A stretch of 64,000 nt of DNA from the NCBI RefSeq assembly GCF_014699035.1, contig NZ_JACXAA010000007.1:248001-312000 (forward strand). The letters run 5' to 3'. Each line of letters opens with the position of its first letter. Position 1 is the stretch's first letter. The position numbers were made by a program, and so were the translations under genes. The notes beneath the pieces were generated by a model. It worked only from the letters and a program-made list of their open reading frames with translations, was not told the DNA's origin and searched no databases. Below, in pieces: positions 28,901 through 37,175 of the stretch. Origin of the DNA: Spirosoma validum (GTDB taxonomy: Bacteria > Bacteroidota > Bacteroidia > Cytophagales > Spirosomataceae).

Positions 28901-30532
28901 ATTGGTCGTACCCGTCATTCGACGCCTGGTGTGGGCCTGATTTCGCCACCGCCCCACCACGACATCTACTCAATTGAGGATTTAGCTCAGCTGATCTCCG
29001 ATCTTAAAAACGCTAACCGTGATGCCCGAATCAGTGTTAAACTGGTATCGGAAGCGGGGGTAGGAACGATTGCCGCTGGGGTAGCTAAAGCACACGCTGA
29101 TCACATCCTGATCTCAGGACACGATGGCGGAACCGGTGCGTCTCCCCTATCCTCCATCCGTCACGCGGGTCTACCCTGGGAATTAGGCTTAGCGGAAGCA
29201 CATCAGACATTAGTTAAAAATAAACTCCGTGGACGCGTAACCGTACAAGCCGACGGACAGATGCGTACGGGTCGCGACCTGGCGATTGCCGCCCTGCTCG
29301 GCGCTGAAGAGTTCGGCGTTGCTACAGCTGCACTGGTTGCTACGGGCTGTATCATGATGCGGAAGTGTCACCTCAATACGTGTCCAGTGGGTGTAGCGAC
29401 GCAGAACAAAGAACTCCGCGCTTTATTTACGGGTAAGCCTGAACACGTCGTGAACATGTTTACGTTCCTGGCAATGGAGTTGCGCGAGATCATGGCTGAA
29501 CTGGGTTTCCGTACTATCAACGAAATGGTTGGCCAGGCACAAATGCTCGAACTGCGCGACAACCTGCCCCACTGGAAATACAAGAACGTTAATCTCGACG
29601 CGCTGCTGTACAAACAGCCAACCACGCTCGACGTAGCACTCTACAAGCAGGAAGAACAGAATCATTACCTGGATGACGTTCTCGACCGGAAGCTAATCGA
29701 GTTGGCTCAACCTGCTCTGCAATCCGCAGAAACCGTTTATGGCGAGTTTACCGTACAGAACATTGACCGAAGTATCGGTACCATGTTATCGAACGAAATT
29801 TCGAAAGTCTACGGTGGTCCCGGTCTACCCGAAAGCACCATTCATGTGAAATTGCGGGGTACGGCGGGTCAGAGCTTCGGCGCGTTCAGCACGAGTGGTA
29901 TTAAACTCGAACTTGAAGGTGACGCCAACGATTATTTCGGCAAAGGTCTTTGCGGAGCCCAACTGATTGTGTACCCTGACCGAACGGCTCAATTCCAGCC
30001 GGAAGAAAACAGCATCGTCGGGAACGTATCGTTTTACGGCGCTACGTCGGGCGAAGCATTCATTCGCGGTATGGCAGGAGAGCGTTTCTGCGTTCGGAAT
30101 TCCGGTTCCAAAGTCGTTGTCGAAGGTGTCGGTGATCACGGGCTTGAATACATGACGGGTGGACTGGCTATCATCCTGGGCAAAACGGGGCGCAACTTCG
30201 CAGCCGGAATGTCGGGCGGTGTAGCTTACGTCTGGGATCAGGATGGCACGTTTGCCTCTAAAGTCAACGGCGAAATGGTTAGCCTGGAGCCGCTCAACGA
30301 CGAAGATCAGGGTATCGTCCGGGAATACGTCGACAAACATTTCCAGTATACCACCAGTAACGTAGCGCTCGCGCTGATTCAGGATTGGGATAACCTTATT
30401 GGTCAGTTTGTGAAAGTGATGCCCGGCGATTTCCGGCAGGCACTGGCTGGTCGGGGCATCTCATTGGCCGATCAGATTCGCGACAAAAACATCGTTTATC
30501 AGGATATAACCGTCGACGTAACGCACGGGTAA
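25958..30532 (+). CDS. gltB: Glutamate synthase, large (alpha) subunit
   Basis: A 1524-residue enzyme, the usual length. After a short propeptide the catalytic Cys21 (DNCGIGF) begins the class II glutamine amidotransferase domain (to about residue 430), which releases ammonia from glutamine. A central domain follows, then the FMN-binding glutamate synthase barrel (about 830-1200, SGHDGGTGASPLSSI). The [3Fe-4S] cysteines are Cys1131, Cys1137 and Cys1142 in CIMMRKC-HLNTC. The C-terminal GXGXG beta-helix (about 1270-1470) contains GGLAIILGKTGRNFAAGMSGG. It converts 2-oxoglutarate and glutamine to two glutamates, with electrons delivered by GltD. It is first in an operon with a DUF29 gene and gltD. 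Confidence 0.98.
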   Translation: MSDQVDQLAGLYRPEFEHDNCGIGFVAHIKGRKSHKIVSDALQMLRRMEHRGAVGSEPNSGDGAGLLIQIPHEFFVDETRKLGVHLPPALEYGVGMVYFPKDVWLREECRAVLNRKMKRLGLELLCYRVVPVNNSDLGNGSRSAEPQMEQVFIKRPADITNADDFERKLYILRNYSTRIINETIAGVDHFYFSSLSCRTITYKGQLTTLQLEPYFPDLQNDEVVSAIGVVHSRFSTNTFPSWKLAQPFRYIAHNGEINTVRGNVNWMKAAEGLLKSSKFTQEEMDMLLPICDPKQSDSANLDNAIELLVMSGRSLPHVMMMLVPEAWDGNEHMDPVRKAFYEFHAALIEPWDGPASISFTDGRIVGATLDRNGLRPSRFWVTNDDVVIMASEVGVLDIDPAIVVSKGRLQPGKMFLVDMEQGRIVSDEEIKAEICARRPYQEWLDTNKIKIQDLEAPIRSYNPYDPAKLLRMQQAFGFTSEDLRMILAPMVETGKEALGSMGTDVPLAILSEQSQHMSHYFKQLFAQVTNPPIDSIRERAIMSLISFVGATYNLLSESPEHCRQVELEQPVLTTKEFDKLRFIDKPKFQAKTINCLFTADGDGKSLERALDRICRYAEDAIQDGYSILVLSDRAIDSSHAPIPSLLATSAIHHYLIRQGLRGKVGIVVEAGDVWETHHVATLIGYGASGVNPYMAFETIASMKDKGLLTVDYDLDKLFKNYVKAVNGELLKIFSKMGISTLQSYQGAMIFECLGLNQDVVSRYFTGTVSRIGGMGLDEIAREILVRHCVAFPDMPVSIPRLEVGGIYQWKQRGEKHIFNPDTIHLLQQSTKKNDYSIFKKYSKLIDDQTQNAITLRGLLKFRKGTPVPIDEVEPIESIFKRFATGAMSFGSISWEAHTTLAIAMNRIGGKSNSGEGGEDELRYKPLENGDSMNSGIKQVASGRFGVTSYYLTNARELQIKMAQGAKPGEGGQLPGFKVDDWIGRTRHSTPGVGLISPPPHHDIYSIEDLAQLISDLKNANRDARISVKLVSEAGVGTIAAGVAKAHADHILISGHDGGTGASPLSSIRHAGLPWELGLAEAHQTLVKNKLRGRVTVQADGQMRTGRDLAIAALLGAEEFGVATAALVATGCIMMRKCHLNTCPVGVATQNKELRALFTGKPEHVVNMFTFLAMELREIMAELGFRTINEMVGQAQMLELRDNLPHWKYKNVNLDALLYKQPTTLDVALYKQEEQNHYLDDVLDRKLIELAQPALQSAETVYGEFTVQNIDRSIGTMLSNEISKVYGGPGLPESTIHVKLRGTAGQSFGAFSTSGIKLELEGDANDYFGKGLCGAQLIVYPDRTAQFQPEENSIVGNVSFYGATSGEAFIRGMAGERFCVRNSGSKVVVEGVGDHGLEYMTGGLAIILGKTGRNFAAGMSGGVAYVWDQDGTFASKVNGEMVSLEPLNDEDQGIVREYVDKHFQYTTSNVALALIQDWDNLIGQFVKVMPGDFRQALAGRGISLADQIRDKNIVYQDITVDVTHG

Positions 30533-30578
30533 TTTGTCTAATTTCTCGTATCTTTAGCTTAGGCAAGCGCGCTATGCT

Positions 30579-31004
30579 ATGAAAAACTGGGAAGAAATTA
30601 CGTCACATTCCGAATTACTGGCTGCTCAGGAAATCAAACAATCCTTCGATGCAGGAAACCTGACAGACGTAGAAGAAGGGTTGACGCAGTTAATTGAAAC
30701 GATGGCGCGTTCAGAAAAGCGAGCGTTGCAGAGTCAGCTTATTCGACTGATGATGCATATTTTAAAGTGGCGTATTCAACCGGACAAGCGATCCCGTAGT
30801 TGGCTTTTGACGATAAAAAGTGCCCGTTACGAGATTAGTAGCTTACGAGAATATACGCCATCGCTGAATGCAGAGTTTATTCACAGTATTTGGGAGAAAG
30901 CTTTCAACGAAGCCTGCGAAGAAGCTGAGACAGAAACAGGTCTTTCTACCAAGAATGAGGAATTAACCTGGGCTGATGTATTTGATAAACAGTATACACT
31001 GTAA
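30579..31004 (+). CDS. DUF29 family protein
   Basis: A 141-residue, mostly helical, acidic protein. The central stretch RALQSQLIRLMMHILKWR followed by RSWLLTIKSARYEI matches the conserved core of DUF29 (PF01724), a small family best known from cyanobacteria and proteobacteria. No catalytic motif, signal peptide or membrane segment is visible. It lies between gltB (46-base gap) and gltD (3-base gap) in the same direction, so it is co-transcribed and probably translationally linked to gltD. A role in glutamate synthase assembly or regulation is only a guess from position. Confidence 0.85.
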   Translation: MKNWEEITSHSELLAAQEIKQSFDAGNLTDVEEGLTQLIETMARSEKRALQSQLIRLMMHILKWRIQPDKRSRSWLLTIKSARYEISSLREYTPSLNAEFIHSIWEKAFNEACEEAETETGLSTKNEELTWADVFDKQYTL

Positions 31005-31007
31005 CGA

Positions 31008-32498
31008 ATGGGAAAACCTACCGGATTTTTAGAATTTGCGCGCGAACTTCCGAAAAAGCGCGACCCGCAACAGCGGATTCACGATTATAAAGAAATTGAA
31101 GTACCGCATTCGGAGAAGGACTCACAACGGCAGGCAGCCCGTTGTATGGACTGTGGCACGCCTTTTTGTCACAGCGGTTGTCCGCTCGGAAACATTATTC
31201 CCGAGTTTAATGATGCGGTATATGAGCAGAACTGGGCTTACGCGTATGAAATCCTGAGTTCGACGAATAACTTCCCGGAGTTTACTGGGCGTATTTGTCC
31301 GGCTCCCTGCGAAGCTTCGTGCGTATTGGGCATCAACAAACCACCGGTTGCCATTGAGTTTATTGAAAAGTCAATAGCCGAAGTCGCTTTTGAACATGGC
31401 TACGTAACGCCTAAAGTACCCAAAGAGCGTACCGGCAAAAGTGTAGCGGTTGTAGGTTCCGGACCTGCCGGATTAGCCGCTGCGGCTCAGATGAATAAAG
31501 CGGGCCATACGGTAACGGTTTTTGAGCGAGCAGATCAGGCTGGCGGACTATTACGGTATGGCATTCCGGATTTCAAACTCGAAAAATGGACCATCGATCG
31601 CCGTCTGGCCGTCATGGAAGCCGAAGGCATTACGTTCAAAACGGGTGTAAACGTAGGTGTTGATCTGAAAGCAAAAGATTTACTGGAGCAGTTCGATCTG
31701 ATCATGCTGACCGGCGGATCAACCGTTCCGCGTGATCTACCCATTAAAGGACGTAACCTGAAAGGGGTTTATCCGGCGATGGAATTCCTGAGTCAGCAGA
31801 ACAAACGTAACGCTGGTCGTACTGTTGACGTTGACCATCGTGGTGAAAAATACGGCGACGGTGATATTTGGGCCACTGGCAAGAACGTAGTGGTTATTGG
31901 TGGTGGCGATACAGGTTCTGACTGCGTTGGTACGTCGAATCGGCACGGGGCCACAAGTGTCACCCAGATTGAACTAATGCCGATGCCGCCTAAAGATCGG
32001 GCTGAAAATACGCCCTGGCCAAACTGGCCGATGATGTTACGTACCAGCACATCTCACGAAGAAGGCTGCGAACGTCACTGGTCGATCAATACCAAGGAAT
32101 TCATTGGTGATGAAGATGGAAATCTGACAGCACTACGTATCGTTGACCTGACCTGGGAAAACCAGAATGGCCGGATGCAGATGGTCGAACTACCCGGTTC
32201 CGAACGCGATATTCCCTGCGAATTGGCTCTTTTAGCCGCTGGTTTCCTACACCCACAGCATAACGGTTTACTCGATGACCTGGGTGTTGAATATGACGAG
32301 CGAGGTAACGTAAAAGCGAACAAGTACCAGGCGACAACCAACCCTAAAGTTTTTGCTGCTGGCGACATGCGCCGGGGTCAATCACTCGTGGTGTGGGCCA
32401 TATCGGAGGGTCGCGAAGCCGCTCGTGCTGCTGACTGCTACCTGATGGGTGAAACCCTGCTCGAAGCCAAAGCAGTTTCGATGATCGCTGTTGAATAG
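31008..32498 (+). CDS. gltD: Glutamate synthase, small (beta) subunit
   Basis: A 496-residue NADPH-dependent flavoprotein. The N terminus carries the [4Fe-4S] cysteines (CMDCGTPFCHSGCPLGN, then CPAPCEASC). The FAD fold is VAVVGSGPAGLAAAAQM (about residue 147). The NADPH fold is VVVIGGGDTGSDCV (about 298), and the C-terminal FAD contact is VFAAGDMRRGQSLVVWAI. It oxidises NADPH and passes electrons through Fe-S clusters to the FMN of GltB. It starts 3 bases after the DUF29 stop and ends 25 bases before a strong terminator, closing the operon. Confidence 0.98.
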   Translation: MGKPTGFLEFARELPKKRDPQQRIHDYKEIEVPHSEKDSQRQAARCMDCGTPFCHSGCPLGNIIPEFNDAVYEQNWAYAYEILSSTNNFPEFTGRICPAPCEASCVLGINKPPVAIEFIEKSIAEVAFEHGYVTPKVPKERTGKSVAVVGSGPAGLAAAAQMNKAGHTVTVFERADQAGGLLRYGIPDFKLEKWTIDRRLAVMEAEGITFKTGVNVGVDLKAKDLLEQFDLIMLTGGSTVPRDLPIKGRNLKGVYPAMEFLSQQNKRNAGRTVDVDHRGEKYGDGDIWATGKNVVVIGGGDTGSDCVGTSNRHGATSVTQIELMPMPPKDRAENTPWPNWPMMLRTSTSHEEGCERHWSINTKEFIGDEDGNLTALRIVDLTWENQNGRMQMVELPGSERDIPCELALLAAGFLHPQHNGLLDDLGVEYDERGNVKANKYQATTNPKVFAAGDMRRGQSLVVWAISEGREAARAADCYLMGETLLEAKAVSMIAVE

Positions 32499-32523
32499 AT
32501 TCATCTCAAAAATTCTCTCCCAT

Positions 32524-32558
32524 AAAAAAGCCGCTCCGAAAATCGGAGCGGCTTTTTT
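32524..32558. terminator. Strong bidirectional intrinsic terminator
   Basis: A perfect 16-bp stem (32524-32539 with 32543-32558, core GCCGCTCCGA) has a 3-base loop and A/T flanks giving a U-tract in both directions. It lies between the convergent gltD and DUF2461 genes and can serve both. Confidence 0.95.
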
Positions 32559-32570
32559 ATGGTTTCCTGT

Positions 32571-33281
32571 TTACAAGCTAACCGGCTCTTCTTTTTCGTC
32601 AAAAAAGAGGTAATTCAACAGGTCGCAATAGGGTTTGATGATTCGGCAACCGCGCACAATTTCGTCCGCAAAGTTGGGTTTTAGCACATCTTTATCAGAG
32701 TAACGGTGCAGGAAAAACAGCTCCTTTCGACGTAACAGATCAATTTCAGGATGGTCAGCCGGGTAGCCTTTAGGCGATGTTTTCATCACCTCGCCGGATG
32801 CCTCTGGAAAATAGGTTTTGAATTCGTCGGCTTCGATAATGTCTTTTAATTCCTGGACATTATAGTCGATCTCCTGTCGAAATTTGGCGAGGTTAGCTGG
32901 AGTTGGCTGCCACATTCCCGCTCCCAAAAAAGACTGGTTATCCGGCTGAATATGGACGTAGTAATCGATCCGTCCCGAGTGGCGCCCACCGGGACCGATA
33001 GCAAACGCCAGATTTGATTTATACGGAGCTTTATCTTTTGAAAACCGTATATCGCGATTGATACGAAATATGCAATCCTTTACCGACGTGTTGGCCAGAG
33101 GTTCAAATGGGCTTAATCCCATCAATACTCGCTCCGTTACTCCGCATAGTTCGGCTTTGGCTGACTCATAACGGGGACGATTAGCCTGAAACCACTCTCG
33201 ATTGTTGTTTTGGACGAGTTCACGCATGAACTCCAGCGTAGACACTGTAAAGGCAGCTTTAGAAGCAGATTGTTTTGTCAT
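32571..33281 (-). CDS. DUF2461 domain-containing protein
   Basis: A 236-residue cytoplasmic protein of the DUF2461 family (TIGR02453). Typical blocks are TLEFMRELVQNNNREWFQANR near the N terminus, FRINRDIRFSKDKAPYKSN (about residue 70), YYVHIQPDNQSFLGAGMW, and LKTSPKGYPADHPEID-like MKTSPKGYPADHPEIDLLRRK in the second half. The conserved Arg/Asp/Lys residues around the RDIRFSKDKxPYK block suggest a substrate or nucleic-acid pocket, but no function is established. Monocistronic, convergent with gltD across the shared terminator. Confidence 0.92.
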   Translation of the reverse strand: MTKQSASKAAFTVSTLEFMRELVQNNNREWFQANRPRYESAKAELCGVTERVLMGLSPFEPLANTSVKDCIFRINRDIRFSKDKAPYKSNLAFAIGPGGRHSGRIDYYVHIQPDNQSFLGAGMWQPTPANLAKFRQEIDYNVQELKDIIEADEFKTYFPEASGEVMKTSPKGYPADHPEIDLLRRKELFFLHRYSDKDVLKPNFADEIVRGCRIIKPYCDLLNYLFFDEKEEPVSL

Positions 33282-33489
33282 AACTATAACTACTGTATAA
33301 GTTTCTGATTTTCAGAACAATATCTTATAGGCAGAAAAATAAGGTACAGATAAGGATTAATTTTTGCGGTTTGTACCGCCGTTTTAATTAATTGATGAAT
33401 CTAAGTTAACGGTTTCGCGCTTTGTCGCTTGTTGTTTCTTACCGAATTGGCAATCATTTTTCATACTGGCTTGCCGACAGAGTGTGGAC

Positions 33490-33665
33490 GAGAAAGACAC
33501 TCCTTATCAGACTGTGTCGCCGGAGTGATGCCCATGCAGAATCCTTGTGGATTGGACCTCCGAAACGGCCGTCTGAAAGCTGAATTATTAGAAGACGGTT
33601 GCTTTGATAGCTTGCAGGATGCACACGATGAGCTGTTCGGCCTTAGGCTATCAATCACCGATTAA
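33490..33665 (+). pseudogene. IS3-family transposase (OrfB/integrase core) remnant
   Basis: One frame reads SDAHAESLW near 33530-33555 and a second frame, from about 33570, reads NGRLKAELLEDGCFDSLQDAHDELF. Joined, these match the C-terminal DDE catalytic-Glu region of IS3-type integrases (NAHAESFWSRLKxELLxxG pattern). The two parts are in different frames and no upstream catalytic core, orfA or terminal repeats were found. The stretch is therefore a decayed fragment of less than 200 bases. The call rests on motif memory rather than alignment. Confidence 0.6.
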
Positions 33666-34245
33666 TTTTGAGAATCAGTATTACCAAGCTAATTTCACTC
33701 AAACTCTAAATGACAAAGTGTCCAGCTAAACCGGCCCACCTCAGCTATAGATGATTGTGCCTATAGCAAAACGCCTTTAGTCGATATCCAGTGTGTAAAC
33801 GATTCCAAAAAGCCTCTGGATAGTTTGCCTTATTGGAGATTTGTAATCAAATGGCACAGGCAATGGATAATTAAGTCGATTAATCGTGAACTATACTTTT
33901 TCTGGGTGGCAAGGTGGTAAAGCCCCCAATATAGACTTTACCACCTTGCCACCTAAGAATTAGCCTGATTTAACCCTGACCACATCGAGTAAAACCTACG
34001 CATGATGCAATATTAGGTTGGCTATTACTCCTTTCGCTTAGCCAATGTAAACAGCCATCGGTTAATTTCCCGCATAACACCACACCAACCAGATACGATA
34101 ACGTAGCCCTTGGCAATCCCGTTGGAGCCAGGATCAGCGAGAGTAGCCCTAACACTTACCCAATCGCTCGCTCAACCTTGTCAATTTACTTCAGCAATTC
34201 GACTTATATGGCTCATTATTGACCCATCATTCGTTATTTTGTCGG
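33666..34245. other. Gene-free stretch after the IS remnant
   Basis: About 580 bases with no supportable gene. It contains the 18-bp inverted repeat at 33905-33953 (separate entry). The short open frames here have no recognisable content. Confidence 0.5.
33905..33953. repeat. Perfect 18-bp inverted repeat
   Basis: Arms 33905-33922 (GGTGGCAAGGTGGTAAAG) and 33936-33953 are perfect reverse complements with a 13-base loop. It has no T-tract and no adjacent gene end, so it looks like an intergenic repeat rather than a terminator. Confidence 0.85.
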
Positions 34246-34641
34246 ATGCGATTCATTTACCTCCTCATCCTGCTTATCGTATCCTTGGTTCTTTATTTAA
34301 GTTGGATGCCCGATCCCCATCTGGGGAAAGCTGGGTTTGTTCCAGACTGGTTAGCCAGCTGGGGCGACATGGAAGAGTTTCGAGACATTCGAACGGGGGT
34401 ACCCTTAATTCTGCTGGGGTATTGCGCTGGCCTGTTACCAATCGTGGGTCCATCTCAGAATATAGCGCGCTGGTTGGCTACGTGGCTGTTATTAACGGCA
34501 TTAGTTACCTTGGCTGAAGTAGGGCAGTTGTTGCTGCCGGAACGGGCATTTAGCTGGGCTGATATTGGCTGGGGAGCAATGGGAGCCTTACTGGGTTTGA
34601 CGCTAGCCGCAATCACCAAAGACGTTCGCTTTAAGGTCTGA
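34246..34641 (+). CDS. VanZ-like membrane protein
   Basis: A 131-residue integral membrane protein with four predicted hydrophobic segments. The C-terminal signature TLAEVGQLLLPERAFSWADIGWGAMGALLG matches the VanZ-like family (acidic residue, QxxLPxR, DxxxNxxGAxxG pattern). The ATG at 34246 (MRFIYLL) is chosen because it puts the first membrane helix at the N terminus; a longer frame would start at a TTG (34219). VanZ relatives affect envelope or glycopeptide phenotypes in some bacteria but the function is unclear. Confidence 0.8.
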   Translation: MRFIYLLILLIVSLVLYLSWMPDPHLGKAGFVPDWLASWGDMEEFRDIRTGVPLILLGYCAGLLPIVGPSQNIARWLATWLLLTALVTLAEVGQLLLPERAFSWADIGWGAMGALLGLTLAAITKDVRFKV

Positions 34642-34768
34642 TTCGGCATACTTGATAAGCTTCAAAGCAAAGCTTGTTAGTTAAAGAAGTCGAACGGGCC
34701 TACATAGACAGTTTTTCAACATTAAGCCTCATTTTCTGTTAACTCGTGAAGATAACCACTCAATAACA

Positions 34769-35104
34769 ATGGAAGCTCCTCACCAAAAGCAGTCACTTTT
34801 TACAGAGATTAATACCTTTTTAGCCTTGAAACCCCAGCAAGCTAACAATGTGATCACTAGTCACTTTCTCTCTATTTATGAGTCGGTCGAATCAATGGCC
34901 AGGCTTTATCCTGGATTAGATAAGGGGCAACGAGAACTATTGAGCACGACTTATGACAACCTTCAATCGAATGCGGACCTGGCTGATTTACAAAAAGAAA
35001 AGGCAACCGAATTTACTTTAACAGGTGAGGGAAAAGAAAAGGCACTAAACAGGCTGAAAGATCGGGTTAGAGAGGTGAAGGCTTTGCTTGACCTCCTGGA
35101 ATAA
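34769..35104 (+). CDS. Small helical hypothetical protein
   Basis: A 111-residue soluble protein with no signal peptide or membrane segment and no family I recognise. It is almost entirely predicted helix, with heptad-like stretches (LADLQKEKATEF, KALNRLKDRVREVKALLDLLE) suggesting a small coiled coil. The frame uses an ATG and has codon use like its neighbours, which supports it being real. It lies alone between a VanZ-like gene and an AT-rich glycosyltransferase-like gene, followed by 284 bases without features. Confidence 0.55.
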   Translation: MEAPHQKQSLFTEINTFLALKPQQANNVITSHFLSIYESVESMARLYPGLDKGQRELLSTTYDNLQSNADLADLQKEKATEFTLTGEGKEKALNRLKDRVREVKALLDLLE

Positions 35105-35388
35105 CCATTCACCCTCTGGACTACCCTTCACGCTCGCCCAGAGACATCCTCAACTAAGCGTACGTAGCATCACCACCACTGAAGCAGAGCTTATTTACGT
35201 GCCAGGGTCGACCTCAGGCCGACGAGAGCCAACTTGAGCATTGCCTCTGAATCGAATACAGATTATGAATTTATAGACAAGTAGCGCTGTGAGCCTGTTT
35301 GAAAAAGTGAAGCTTGGACCTGGCCAACATAATAAATGCCCGTTTCGACTACATAAGCTTGCCACGCATAAAGAAGAATCAATTGATA

Positions 35389-36396
35389 TTAATAGTCGGT
35401 CACTGTCTTTAACCAGCTTTCGAATGAATACTTTGCCCTAATTCTTTCATCAAGTGGAACGTAAGCTCGTTTTAAAAAGTCATCCAGCCCATGTTCATTG
35501 TTTTGATTTAATACAAAGAAATTATTAGGATGATAAAAGTCTTCATTAATAACAAATGGATTTGTGGTAATAACTTTTTTCCTCAATTTAATTCCATCAA
35601 AAATTCTAAATGAAAAACCCGAGTGAAATGTCATTTTAAAGTCTAGAATTATCTCGGTATGTTGAATCAACTTCAACTGTTCTTGGTAAGGAACGAGCGT
35701 TTGAGTGCAATTGAAATACTGCTTTACAGACTCGGTAAGCTCATGTTCGTTTTCGCTAGTATAGATTAAATCAAACTGCACCGGTGATATCCGCTGAGTG
35801 ATGTATTTGTAAAAAGACTCAATGATTTCTATGCGGCAGGAATTATAAGAACTAATGTAATAAATTTTATTTCCTCTATAATCAGTAGTATTATTGAGTT
35901 CTGGATAATCAAAGTAAAAGTTGGGAGCGTACTTAACATTATGCTCTTTGAATGCATACAATTCCGTTTTATCGAATATGTAAAAGTGATCAAAAAGGGG
36001 TATAAGGGACAGTATATGTTGATTGAACGTCAGACCATCGTAAAAAAAAGAAATAAATTTACTGCTTCTTTTTTTGGCTTCATGTAACAGATTCTTAGAA
36101 AAAACATCCGCTCTGATTACTAAGCATATATCATACTTTTTATTTGACTTAATCAAAGACATTCTCTTTTCGTCTAAATATAGATTGTATAATTTCCGAT
36201 TATCGTCTTTATGACTCGAAAAGATTTTCCTTACTTTATATTTTAGTTTAATTAGTAAATCGTTTAATCTAAACGGATAATCATTATTGTGAACAACCGT
36301 TACTTGGTAACCTAAATGTCTAAGATTTTTCTCAATTACTACGTATAGCTGGTAGTCCCACGGAGCAATGAGGAGAAATTTCTGATTCGATTTCAT
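35389..36396 (-). CDS. Glycosyltransferase-like protein (CgeB/Gt-B type), AT-rich
   Basis: A 335-residue cytoplasmic protein. It opens with a Rossmann-like strand (KFLLIAPWDYQLYVVIEKNLRHLGYQVTVVHN), has a central DICLVIRADVF and FYDGLTF block, and has a C-terminal half with IILDFKMTFHSGFSFRIFDGI and KVITTNPFV. This arrangement is like CgeB-type and other GT-B glycosyltransferases of polysaccharide clusters. The gene is strikingly AT-rich compared with flanking genes and uses many Lys/Asn/Ile/Tyr codons. No other polysaccharide genes adjoin it. It was probably acquired by transfer and is an orphan. Donor and acceptor sugars are unknown. Confidence 0.65.
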   Translation of the reverse strand: MKSNQKFLLIAPWDYQLYVVIEKNLRHLGYQVTVVHNNDYPFRLNDLLIKLKYKVRKIFSSHKDDNRKLYNLYLDEKRMSLIKSNKKYDICLVIRADVFSKNLLHEAKKRSSKFISFFYDGLTFNQHILSLIPLFDHFYIFDKTELYAFKEHNVKYAPNFYFDYPELNNTTDYRGNKIYYISSYNSCRIEIIESFYKYITQRISPVQFDLIYTSENEHELTESVKQYFNCTQTLVPYQEQLKLIQHTEIILDFKMTFHSGFSFRIFDGIKLRKKVITTNPFVINEDFYHPNNFFVLNQNNEHGLDDFLKRAYVPLDERIRAKYSFESWLKTVTDY

Positions 36397-36599
36397 CTAA
36401 AAATTATAACTCTAATTAGAAGCTTGAGTAACAGGTGCAGTTTGGATGGCCAATGCCATAAAAATCATTAAGATATAAAGATATAAGCGGGCCACCGATA
36501 CAGTGAAATTTCAACCAATAAATTTGCCTGTCAAATTACTTATATCGTGTAAAAAGTCAATGCCTAATTAGGGATCAAAGTAGCCTGACAGTCTTCTTA

Positions 36600-37175
36600 T
36601 TGGAGAGTTACTGTGTAACTAACGTAGCTGTTGCAAAAGTCCGAGTGGCAATGCGGATCAGCTATACTCATCCTATCTTGGTATACGTCATCCCCTGTAT
36701 AGCCTGCCACTACTCCGTTCAGGTGCTCTTTAGCATTACTGGATGCTTAGTGCCCTCTAGAAATGGTCGTCGCTCCACAGATAACAGCCACTTGTGTTTG
36801 CTGTTGGATGAGTTGCTTGACGAGGGTGACTACCTGCTGATTGTTCCCTTTTTCACAAACGTTGTATCCTCCCGGTAGGATTAACAAATTGATTCGGCTT
36901 AAATCAACTTCTTCTATCGTTAAATCAGGTTGAAGGCTTAAGCCTCCCATTGAACAAATGGGGTGCTCGTCTACGATAAATGTCTTGACCCGATAGAGAC
37001 TGAACTTGGTTAGTCCGATAGTAGCGTAGGTCGGTTCCCAATTCGCATAGCCATCAAAAACGAATAGATAAACGGTGTCTTGCTTTTGATACGTTGAAGA
37101 ACCAAACAACCAGTTTCTGCTAGGGACTAGCTTTGTTTTAGCGTAAGTTACCCTAGTAAAGGGTGAATAATTCAT
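36600..37175 (-). pseudogene. DJ-1/PfpI family protein, frameshifted
   Basis: The intact 142-codon 5' part (37175 down to 36747) reads as a DJ-1/PfpI domain: TVYLFVFDGYANWE, then INLLILPGGYN, then AVICGATT with the nucleophile-elbow Cys. It then stops prematurely at TTISRGH. Just downstream another frame of the same strand continues the family pattern with AGYTGDDVYQDRMSIAD, and a further shift is needed after that to read IATRTFATAT. At least two frameshifts therefore break a gene of normal length (about 190 residues). Activity is unlikely. The PfpI domain family includes deglycase- and amidase-like enzymes. Confidence 0.72.

Noticed and set aside
34110..34517. 135-codon plus-strand frame overlapping the VanZ-like gene
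   Set aside because: It has no hydrophobic pattern or family motif, while the overlapping VanZ frame has the QxxLPxR and GAxxG signature.
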